DNA from: J061 sp003695725 [NCBI: Candidatus Schekmanbacteria bacterium] | Lineage (GTDB): Bacteria; Schekmanbacteria; GWA2-38-11 | Reading direction: 5' to 3' | Length of the DNA: 14,912 bases | Assembly (NCBI GenBank): GCA_003695725.1 | Contig: RFHX01000099.1 | Location: forward strand, 1-14,912 | Part shown: positions 7,829 to 14,912 of the stretch, piece by piece | How positions within the stretch are numbered: position 1 is the stretch's first letter | How the letters are laid out: each line of letters begins with the position of its first letter | The notes under the pieces: model-generated | Told to the model about the DNA's origin: nothing | What the model saw: only the letters and a program-made list of their open reading frames with translations | The model's database searches: none | Position numbers and translations under genes: made by a program

Positions 7829-7833
7829 AGGGG
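7829..7833 (+). promoter_or_regulatory. Purine-rich ribosome site favouring the IIB start at 7845
   Basis: AGGGG lies 11 bases before ATG 7845, partly over the IIA stop codon region. The earlier in-frame ATG 7812 has only an A-run before it and would add 11 residues not expected in IIB proteins. Spacing is a little long, so the choice is likely but not certain. Confidence 0.45.
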
Positions 7834-7844
7834 AAATATCGCTG

Positions 7845-8339
7845 ATGGGATTGCTATTTTATAGAATAGATGACCGTTTGATTCATGGTCAAGTCACTGA
7901 AGGATGGGCTAAAGTATTAGGAATAGATACAATTGTCGTGGCAAATAACCAAATTGCTGAAGATGAAATGCAGAGAAAAATATTTGAATTTGCAGTTCCG
8001 CCGGAAATTAGAGCGCTCTTTTTAAAGATAGATTCAGTTCCTCCAACTGCTTCCCATTTGGAAGAGGAGGACAAACGAGCCATATTTCTTTTTTCTAATA
8101 TTTCTGATGTATTTGAGCTTGTTGAAAGTGGTTTTATTATTAATGAATTGAATATTGGAGGTTTGCGTTCGGTAGACAGAGATAGGCGCCTCTCAGAGAC
8201 TGTTTTTTTGAATGATCAGGAAATAGATATGTTGAAAAAACTGATCTTGAAAGGTATTGTCATTAATATTCAGGCAGTTCCGGGCGAAAAGCCAAAAAAT
8301 GCTGAAAGTCTTTTGAATAAAAAAAATTTTTTTCATTAA
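7845..8339 (+). CDS. Mannose-family PTS component IIB
   Basis: Takes phosphate from IIA and passes it to the sugar as it enters through IIC/IID. The 164-residue protein (from ATG 7845) starts with FYRIDDRLIHGQVTEGWAK, the hallmark of PTS-Man IIB; the active residue is His14, and this family uses histidine rather than cysteine. Further family blocks are IVVANNQIAEDEMQRK and INELNIGGLRS. The length is normal for this domain. ATG 7812 would give an 11-residue extension overlapping IIA by 17 bases; it is disfavoured because no ribosome site precedes it. The sugar cannot be predicted from IIB; mannose, fructose, sorbose and N-acetylgalactosamine systems all share these motifs. Confidence 0.92.
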   Translation: MGLLFYRIDDRLIHGQVTEGWAKVLGIDTIVVANNQIAEDEMQRKIFEFAVPPEIRALFLKIDSVPPTASHLEEEDKRAIFLFSNISDVFELVESGFIINELNIGGLRSVDRDRRLSETVFLNDQEIDMLKKLILKGIVINIQAVPGEKPKNAESLLNKKNFFH

Positions 8340-8368
8340 TCCGATTCCAACTTTAATCCTAATTTAAA

Positions 8369-9076
8369 ATGTTCTTTGAGATAATATTGGCTGTTTTAAT
8401 AGCGAGTCTAATTGCTTTAGACAGAACTGCAATAGTCCAGGTAATGATTTCGCAACCGATTGTGGCATCTCCTATCATCGGATATCTTTTAGGAGATTTT
8501 TTGCTTGGTTTGAAGATTGGAATCGCTGTCCAGTTATTGTGGCTTCCGGCATTACAGATTGGTGCAGCAATTGTGCCTAACTCCTCATTGGCATCTCTAC
8601 TAATTTGTATTGTTTCGGTTGTAGGTGAAAAACTGCCTCAACTGTCCATTTATAGTGCTGAAGCTGTATGTGGAATTGTTTTTATTTCTGTATTACCGCT
8701 GATGTGGATTGAGGAGAAGATTGATACATTTGTACGGAAGAAAAATTATCTTTGGTTTGTTTTTGCCCGCAACAGAATTGCTGAAGGAGACACATCGTCA
8801 ATAGGAGTTGCAAATTTAGGAGGAACACTCTTCTTTTTCATTAAAAATTTTGTTTTTTTGTGTATATCCGCTTTTTTTCTTACAAATCTTTTTTCTATTG
8901 TGATACCTCATTTGCCTAGAAAAATTATGTTTTCATTTGAGATTTTTTTTAAGATACTGCCGTTGGCTGGTATTTCTGCGGTATTGGGAGAGCTTTTAAA
9001 TAGGAAATATTATTTTTTGTTTGCGACAGGCGTAATTATACAAATGGTGATTGTTATTATTTATTATATCTTGTGA
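8369..9076 (+). CDS. Mannose-family PTS membrane component IIC
   Basis: Integral membrane subunit of the sugar channel, working with IID. The 235-residue protein is highly hydrophobic from residue 1. The N-terminal part, LDRTAIVQVMISQPIVASPIIGYLLGDFLLGLKIGIAVQLLWLPALQIGAAIVPNSSLASLL, given here for positions 18-79 in outline, has the conserved blocks LDRT, MISQPIVASPIIGYLLGD, LLWL and IGAAIVPN. Four or more further membrane segments follow, ending with VIIQMVIVIIYYIL. The length is slightly below the usual ~250. There is no Shine-Dalgarno sequence before ATG 8369, so translation probably depends on ribosomes arriving from IIB. Its stop overlaps the start of IID by 4 bases. Confidence 0.9.
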   Translation: MFFEIILAVLIASLIALDRTAIVQVMISQPIVASPIIGYLLGDFLLGLKIGIAVQLLWLPALQIGAAIVPNSSLASLLICIVSVVGEKLPQLSIYSAEAVCGIVFISVLPLMWIEEKIDTFVRKKNYLWFVFARNRIAEGDTSSIGVANLGGTLFFFIKNFVFLCISAFFLTNLFSIVIPHLPRKIMFSFEIFFKILPLAGISAVLGELLNRKYYFLFATGVIIQMVIVIIYYIL

Positions 9077-9849
9077 ATATGGCAGAGATAGTGAAAATTT
9101 CTATTTTTGACTTAATTGGAATAGCTTTGAGGTCTTTTTTCGTTCAAGCCTGCTGGAATTTTAACAAAATGCAGGGACTTGGCTTCTTATTTATGATTAG
9201 AGGAACTTTGAGTAAAATTTATAAAGATAAGGAATTGTTTACTAAAAGTCTTTTAAAATATGCTGATTTTTTTAATACTAATCCCTATTTCGCACCTGCT
9301 ATAGCAGGTGCAGTTATGAAATATGAAGAGGAGTTGGCAATTCAGGGCACATCTTCATTCAATCCTGAAGCAATTAAAGCTTCTCTTATGGGACCATTCG
9401 GCGCAATTGGCGACTCCCTCTTTTGGTCAACATTGAGGCCTGTCATATCTGCTGTTGCAATATTTGCCGCACTTGCAAATATATCGTATGCCCCTATAAT
9501 TTTCCTGGGAGTTTATGGTATAATCAGCATTGTTTTTAGATTTTACGCCACCTTCATTGGGTATAAATATGGCAAAGATATAATTAATAAAATCAGTAGG
9601 TTAAATCTATATACTTTAATCAATAGGTTAAAAAATATAATGGCTTTAATCCTTGGCGCTGTCATTCCTCTTTTGGAGATTAATAAAAATTTTATGCTTG
9701 TAGGCCATAGTTTTTTCGTAAATATTCTTATTGCTTTTGGAATAGTTAATCTGTGCTTTGTATTATTTTTGAAAAGGCTAACGACAACAGCTGTTATCTT
9801 TATTGTGATGTTTGGTTGCATTATGTATGCTTATATATTTCCGCTTTAA
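9073..9849 (+). CDS. Mannose-family PTS membrane component IID
   Basis: Partner of IIC in the membrane complex. The 258-residue product shows the IID blocks in order: FFVQACWNFNKMQGLGFLFMI, then KSLLKYADFFNTNPYFAPAIAGAVMKYEEELA, then IKASLMGPFGAIGDSLFW, which is diagnostic. Hydrophobic segments lie at about 130-170, 190-205 and the extreme C-terminus (FIVMFGCIMYAYIFPL). Length is a little short of the usual 270-280. The GTG at 9073 overlaps the IIC stop (GTGA), a classic coupled arrangement; ATG at 9079 is an equally possible start two codons later. It closes the IIA-IIB-IIC-IID set. Confidence 0.9.
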   Translation: MNMAEIVKISIFDLIGIALRSFFVQACWNFNKMQGLGFLFMIRGTLSKIYKDKELFTKSLLKYADFFNTNPYFAPAIAGAVMKYEEELAIQGTSSFNPEAIKASLMGPFGAIGDSLFWSTLRPVISAVAIFAALANISYAPIIFLGVYGIISIVFRFYATFIGYKYGKDIINKISRLNLYTLINRLKNIMALILGAVIPLLEINKNFMLVGHSFFVNILIAFGIVNLCFVLFLKRLTTTAVIFIVMFGCIMYAYIFPL

Positions 9850-9861
9850 TGGAGGGTTATT

Positions 9862-10134
9862 TTGGATAAGAAATCAATTGAGTTAACGATTTCCAACAAA
9901 TTGGGATTGCATGCCCGTGCGGCGGCTACATTAGTCCAGTTGACGAATAGATTTGAGTCAAAGATTGAAATTGAAAAAGATGGTAAGGTAGTAAATGGGA
10001 AAAGTATTATGGGCATTATGATGCTGGCTGCGGCGAAGGGTAATAAGATTGTTGTTTATGCAAAGGGCCCTGATGCTGATAAAGCGCTTGAAGCCATTGA
10101 AGAGCTTGTTTTTAATAAATTTGGTGAGGAATAG
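9862..10134 (+). CDS. ptsH: Phosphocarrier protein HPr
   Basis: Small cytosolic carrier between enzyme I and the IIA proteins. The 90 residues contain the catalytic site LGLHARAAATLVQL with His17 (equivalent of His15) and the regulatory serine in NGKSIMGIMMLAA with Ser48 (equivalent of Ser46). The presence of a good Ser site fits with hprK 2.5 kb upstream. The C-terminal helix DADKALEAIEELV is complete. The start is TTG at 9862, with GGAGGG at 9851-9856, 5 bases before. It is probably the shared donor for both EIIA-Ntr (5958) and mannose IIA (7409). Followed after 63 bases by enzyme I. Confidence 0.95.
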   Translation: MDKKSIELTISNKLGLHARAAATLVQLTNRFESKIEIEKDGKVVNGKSIMGIMMLAAAKGNKIVVYAKGPDADKALEAIEELVFNKFGEE

Positions 10135-10197
10135 TTATGAGTTGTGATTTAACCTCAAAATAAAAAAAGGCTTTTAAAATTGAATTAGAGTTGAAAA

Positions 10198-11958
10198 ATG
10201 AAGAAGACAAAAAGATTGGTAGGAATTCCAGTTGCATCAGGCATTGTGATAGGGAATGCTTTTATCCTTAATCGGGAAATTGAACATGTCCCTCATATGG
10301 AAATAGAGGATTCTGAAATTCAAGCGGAATATGAAAGATTTGACAAGGCTGTAAACGAAGCAGTGAAACAACTGGAGAGAATAAGGTCGCAGGTTAAAGA
10401 AAAAGTCGGAGAAAGCCAATCTTACATTTTTGACGCAAAAATTATGATGTTGAAAGATGACGATATTCGAGAAAAGACATTCCGAAAGATTAAAGAAGAA
10501 AGAATTAATTGTGAAGCAGCTTTCGATGAAGTTATAAAAGGTGTTATTCGGGCATACGATGAAATTGATGATGAATATCTTTCAGAAAGAAGGTCTGACA
10601 TAGAAAATGTAAGAAGAAGGATTCTCAATAATCTTTTAGGGAAAAGTCATATTCAGATTACTGAAATTAAGGAAAAAGTAGTTGTTATCGCCCATGACCT
10701 TGCTCCTTCTGATACGGCATTGATCAACAAGGAAATCATTCTTGGTTTTGCAACAGATGTAGGAGGCAAAACAAGCCACACCGCTATTATGGCAAGGAGT
10801 CTTGAAATACCGGCAGTTGTAGGCCTTCAAAATATTACAGATCAGGTTGCAACTGGGGATACAGTAATCATTGATGGCAACTCCGGCATAGTAATCATCA
10901 ATCCTGATGCAGAAACATTAAATGAATATGAATATAAAAAGAAGAAATATGAAGATTCAAGGAAACTACTTTTTTCATTAAAAGATTTGCCTGCTGAAAC
11001 CTTGGACGGTTATAAGTTGAAAATACTTGCAAATATAGAACTTCCCGATGAGGTAAATGCCGTAGAAACATATGGAGGTGATGGAATAGGACTCTATAGA
11101 ACAGAGTATTTATTTATGAACAGAAAAACAATGCCTCAGGAGGAAGAGCAGTTTGAAAATTACAGGAAAATTGCCGAAAGGATGAATCCTAAGCCGGTCA
11201 CTATCAGGACCTTTGATTTAGGAGGAGATAAATTTATTTCTCAGATGGATATGGCAGAGGAATTAAATCCAGCTATGGGATTGAGGGCAATCCGTTTTTG
11301 CTTGGAAAAGGTTGATGTATTTAAAACTCAAATTAGAGCGATTTTAAGAGCTAGCGCTTATGGAAATTTGAAAATTTTGTATCCTATGATTTCCGGTATT
11401 CAGGAATTGAAAAGGGCAAAGAGTATACTTGAAGAATGTAAAGAAGAGCTCAAAGAGGAAGGTATTGCTTTTGATGAAAATATCAAACTTGGAATAATGA
11501 TAGAAGTTCCGACAGCGGCTATAATGGCAGATTTTTTCGCAAGAGAAGTCGATTTCTTCAGCATTGGAACGAATGATTTGATACAATATTGCCTTGCAAT
11601 AGACAGGGTAAACGAAAAGGTGGCATATTTATATGACCCTCTTCATCCTGCTATTTTGAGACTTTTGGATACAATAGTATTTTCTGCCCATAGATATAAG
11701 ATTCCAGTTTGTCTTTGTGGTGAAATGTCTGCAGAACCGATTTATGCCTTTTTACTCCTTGGTTTCGAAATTGATGAATTGAGTACCAATCCTAGGTCAA
11801 TTCTTGATATTAAAAGAATAGTCAGAAATTCAAATCTATCAGATGCCAAAGAGATAGTATCAAAAATTTTGACTATGGATACGGCAGATAGTATAAGAAA
11901 ATACATTGATTCTATAATTTTGGATAAATATCCCGAAGAATTTTTTTCAATTGAATGA
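10198..11958 (+). CDS. ptsI: PTS enzyme I (phosphoenolpyruvate-protein phosphotransferase)
   Basis: Takes phosphate from PEP onto a histidine and gives it to HPr. The 586-residue protein has the N-terminal HPr-binding helical region, the phospho-histidine domain with GGKTSHTAIMARSLEIPAVVG (active His194), and the C-terminal TIM-barrel PEP domain with GDGIGLYRTEYLFMNR, TFDLGGDKF, NPAMGLRAIRF, MIEVPTAA, SIGTNDLIQY and the catalytic Cys507 in CLCGEMSAEP. Length is normal for sugar-PTS enzyme I (about 570-590). It has no N-terminal GAF domain, so it is not the nitrogen-type PtsP. The ATG at 10198 has only a weak AGAG upstream. Confidence 0.97.
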   Translation: MKKTKRLVGIPVASGIVIGNAFILNREIEHVPHMEIEDSEIQAEYERFDKAVNEAVKQLERIRSQVKEKVGESQSYIFDAKIMMLKDDDIREKTFRKIKEERINCEAAFDEVIKGVIRAYDEIDDEYLSERRSDIENVRRRILNNLLGKSHIQITEIKEKVVVIAHDLAPSDTALINKEIILGFATDVGGKTSHTAIMARSLEIPAVVGLQNITDQVATGDTVIIDGNSGIVIINPDAETLNEYEYKKKKYEDSRKLLFSLKDLPAETLDGYKLKILANIELPDEVNAVETYGGDGIGLYRTEYLFMNRKTMPQEEEQFENYRKIAERMNPKPVTIRTFDLGGDKFISQMDMAEELNPAMGLRAIRFCLEKVDVFKTQIRAILRASAYGNLKILYPMISGIQELKRAKSILEECKEELKEEGIAFDENIKLGIMIEVPTAAIMADFFAREVDFFSIGTNDLIQYCLAIDRVNEKVAYLYDPLHPAILRLLDTIVFSAHRYKIPVCLCGEMSAEPIYAFLLLGFEIDELSTNPRSILDIKRIVRNSNLSDAKEIVSKILTMDTADSIRKYIDSIILDKYPEEFFSIE

Positions 11959-11993
11959 AAAAATGATTAAGATTAACCATTAACATTTGCAGT

Positions 11994-11998
11994 GGAGG
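11994..11998 (+). promoter_or_regulatory. Shine-Dalgarno GGAGG that sets the metK GTG start
   Basis: GGAGG lies 6 bases before GTG 12005. An in-frame start at 11987 would place this site inside the gene and add MQWRKK, which MetK proteins lack. Confidence 0.8.
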
Positions 11999-12004
11999 AA
12001 AAAA

Positions 12005-13156
12005 GTGAGCAACAATTCTTATTTATTTACTTCTGAATCGGTGACAGAAGGTCATCCTGACAAAATAGCCGATCAAATCTCTGATGCCGTTCTTGATAGT
12101 TTTATCAGTCAAGATCCCAATTGCAGAGTTGCCTGCGAAACTCTCGTTACAACTGGTATTGTTATGGTAGCAGGAGAGATTACAGCAAATTGCACTGTTG
12201 ACATACCGGCTCTTGTGAGAGAAACAATAAGAGAGATTGGATATGACAGAGCAAAATATGGATTCGACTGTGATACCTGTGCGGTTATTACTTCCATAGA
12301 CAAACAGTCTCCTGACATAGCAATGGGAGTCAATGAAACAGAGGGCCATAAACAGGGCGCTGGCGACCAAGGTTTAATGTTTGGATATGCCTGCAATGAA
12401 ACTCCAGAATTGATGCCAATGCCAATAATGCTTGCCCAAAAGCTTGCATTGCAACTTTCGAAGACGCGCAAATCCGGAGAGCTCGATTTTTTGAGACCTG
12501 ATGGGAAAACGCAGGTAACAATTGAATATGAAAATGATCGCCCAAAACGAATAGATACAATTGTCGTTTCATCACAGCATAGCCCTGAGATTACAGCTAC
12601 AGAGATGAAACCCTACATTGTTGAAAAGGTCATTAAACCAGTTGTGCCGGCTGAATTTTTTAACGAAAAGGAAACAAAGATTTATGTCAATCCTACGGGA
12701 AGATTCGTAATTGGAGGACCGATGGGAGACTGCGGTTTGACAGGAAGAAAGATAATTGTTGATACTTATGGCGGAAAAGGTCATCATGGGGGAGGAGCTT
12801 TCTCCGGGAAAGACCCTTCGAAGGTTGACCGGTCGGCATCTTATATGGCTCGTTATCTTGCAAAAAATATCGTTGCCGCTGGACTTGCAGATGCTTGTGA
12901 AGTTCAGCTTGCTTATGCTATTGGTGTGGCTGAGCCTGTTTCTGTGATGATAGATACATTCGGCACAGGTAAAATGCCTTCCAATGAATTGGTCAAACTG
13001 CTTCTTAAAAATGTTGATCTTACTCCTGCTGGAATAATAAAACATCTTGATTTGAGAAGGCCAATTTATAAAAAAACAGCGGCATATGGACATTTCGGAA
13101 GAGAGGAAGACGGTTTCACTTGGGAGAAAACTGATTTGGCCGAAAAATTGAAATAA
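12005..13156 (+). CDS. metK: S-adenosylmethionine synthetase
   Basis: Makes S-adenosylmethionine from methionine and ATP in the cytosol. The 383-residue protein (GTG start 12005, GGAGG 6 bases ahead) has all three MetK domains. The first has [14 protein letters not shown] (Glu and His of the active site near 11-20) and ends with the loop [16 protein letters not shown]. Domain two has the substrate-binding segment [10 protein letters not shown]. Domain three has [19 protein letters not shown] and the glycine-rich [19 protein letters not shown], with the phosphate-binding Lys and Asp. Length and motifs are fully typical. A leader riboswitch is not possible in the 46-base gap before it. It is followed by ahcY 40 bases later, placing SAM synthesis and S-adenosylhomocysteine disposal together. 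Confidence 0.97.
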   Translation: MSNNSYLFTSESVTEGHPDKIADQISDAVLDSFISQDPNCRVACETLVTTGIVMVAGEITANCTVDIPALVRETIREIGYDRAKYGFDCDTCAVITSIDKQSPDIAMGVNETEGHKQGAGDQGLMFGYACNETPELMPMPIMLAQKLALQLSKTRKSGELDFLRPDGKTQVTIEYENDRPKRIDTIVVSSQHSPEITATEMKPYIVEKVIKPVVPAEFFNEKETKIYVNPTGRFVIGGPMGDCGLTGRKIIVDTYGGKGHHGGGAFSGKDPSKVDRSASYMARYLAKNIVAAGLADACEVQLAYAIGVAEPVSVMIDTFGTGKMPSNELVKLLLKNVDLTPAGIIKHLDLRRPIYKKTAAYGHFGREEDGFTWEKTDLAEKLK

Positions 13157-13181
13157 TTTTGGTGTCAATGATTTTATTTAA

Positions 13182-14453
<1,272 letters not shown>

Positions 14454-14472
14454 GGAAAATTGGCATAGGTAA

Positions 14473-14510
14473 AAGCACCTTTAGAAGAATCTAAAGGTGC
14501 TTGTTTATTA
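14473..14510. terminator. Bidirectional intrinsic terminator between ahcY and trxA
   Basis: AAGCACCTTTAGA (14473-14485) and TCTAAAGGTGCTT (14490-14502) form a perfect 13-bp stem with a 4-base loop. On the plus strand it is followed by TTGTTTATTA; read from the minus strand the stem is followed by a short T run (complement of AAAA at 14471-14474). It lies 20 bases after the ahcY stop. The right arm also encodes the last three residues and stop codon of trxA. Confidence 0.85.
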
Positions 14511-14814
14511 CTTCAAGAATTGCATTTTTGGGCTGAGCGCCAATAATTTGTTCTACTGATTCACCATTTTTGAATAGAATGAGCGTTGGGATGCTTCTTA
14601 TGCCGAAATTGGCTGCTAAAGATTGATTCTCGTCAACATTTACTTTACCAACTTTCAACTTACCTGATAGTTCATCAGCTATTTCTGCAACAACAGGAGC
14701 AATCATTTTACAGGGACCGCACCAAGTAGCCCAAAAATCTACAAGGACTGGAATATCTGATTTCAAAACTTCTGATTCAAAGTTATCTTCTTTGAGCTCT
14801 ATTTCATTAGACAT
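14491..14814 (-). CDS. trxA: Thioredoxin
   Basis: Small cytosolic disulfide reductase serving many targets, normally reduced by thioredoxin reductase. The 107-residue protein is full length. It has the active site WATWCGPCK with Cys32 and Cys35, Asp26 in VLVDFWA (the buried aspartate), and the cis-proline Pro76 in [29 protein letters not shown] forms the last helix. The motif set is that of classical TrxA, not of a DsbA, TlpA or glutaredoxin. The start ATG (complement of 14812-14814) has a strong GGAGGA site at 14821-14826. It points against ahcY, and its 3' end lies inside the terminator stem. No trxB is in view. Confidence 0.97.
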   Translation of the reverse strand: MSNEIELKEDNFESEVLKSDIPVLVDFWATWCGPCKMIAPVVAEIADELSGKLKVGKVNVDENQSLAANFGIRSIPTLILFKNGESVEQIIGAQPKNAILEVINKHL

Positions 14815-14844
14815 TTTATCTCCTCCAAAATTTTTTTAAAAAAT

Positions 14845-14874
14845 ATTATATTTTTCAAAATAAATCAATCTTAA
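14845..14874 (-). promoter_or_regulatory. trxA: Putative trxA promoter
   Basis: On the minus strand an exact TATAAT lies at 14850-14845, 30 bases before the start codon. TTAAGA (14874-14869) lies 18 bases further up as a partial -35 box (4 of 6 matches to TTGACA). Position is right for a housekeeping promoter with a short leader, but the region is AT-rich, so chance matches are easy. Confidence 0.45.
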
Positions 14875-14912
14875 TTCAAGAATGATAGGATACTCAGATA
14901 AATGAAATAATT

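Noticed and set aside
10137-10163. Eight-codon reading frame (MSCDLTSK) between HPr and enzyme I, with GAGGAA 5 bases ahead
   Set aside because: GAGGAA is also the Glu-Glu end of HPr, the frame is too short to judge, and there is no repeated codon suggesting a leader peptide. Possible but unsupported.
11959-12004. SAM or SAH riboswitch ahead of metK or ahcY
   Set aside because: The gaps are 46 and 40 bases, too short for SAM-I or SAH classes, and no paired stems with a terminator were seen.
12572-13168. Minus-strand open frame of 198 codons opposite metK
   Set aside because: It lies wholly against the well-supported metK gene, has a composition rich in Ser, Phe, Cys and Asn typical of antisense shadows, and shows no family motif or ribosome site.

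Overview
The window reads as a stretch of chromosome from an AT-rich, Gram-negative (LPS-making) bacterium. Lipid A/Kdo and Lpt genes show an outer membrane. The gene order kdsD-kdsC-lptC-lptA-lptB-rpoN-hpf-ptsN is the order known from E. coli and other proteobacteria. HPr kinase (hprK), a mannose-family PTS and a short thermophile/archaea-type adenosylhomocysteinase point away from enterobacteria, towards a deltaproteobacterium-like lineage or a related uncultured phylum. The sequence alone does not settle the taxon. No phage, transposon, CRISPR, tRNA or rRNA signal was seen, and nothing looks recently acquired.

Layout. (1) 1-333: 3' end of a biotin-protein ligase gene. (2) 334-569: the only long non-coding gap in the main run, with AT-rich promoter-like sequence. 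(3) 570-3316: Kdo synthesis (kdsD, kdsC) and LPS transport (lptC, lptA), continuing into lptB at 3356-4087. (4) 4097-5912: rpoN (sigma-54) and hpf (ribosome hibernation). (5) 5958-7379: ptsN (EIIA-Ntr) and hprK. (6) 7409-9849: separate IIA, IIB, IIC and IID genes of a mannose/fructose/sorbose-family PTS. (7) 9862-11958: HPr and enzyme I. (8) 12005-14453: metK and ahcY, the S-adenosylmethionine make-and-recycle pair. (9) 14491-14814, minus strand: thioredoxin, convergent with ahcY and sharing a hairpin terminator with it.

From kdsD to ahcY all eighteen genes lie on the plus strand with gaps of at most 63 bases and several near-contacts, so they probably form one long operon or a chain of overlapping transcripts. 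The PTS part is self-contained: enzyme I takes phosphate from PEP and passes it to His17 of HPr. HPr can then feed the mannose-type IIA/IIB and possibly EIIA-Ntr. HprK can phosphorylate Ser48 of the same HPr and so gate the flow. The position of rapZ-npr in E. coli is taken here by hprK plus a full sugar PTS, which is the most distinctive feature of the window. Six of the nineteen genes use GTG or TTG starts, several set by clear Shine-Dalgarno sequences.
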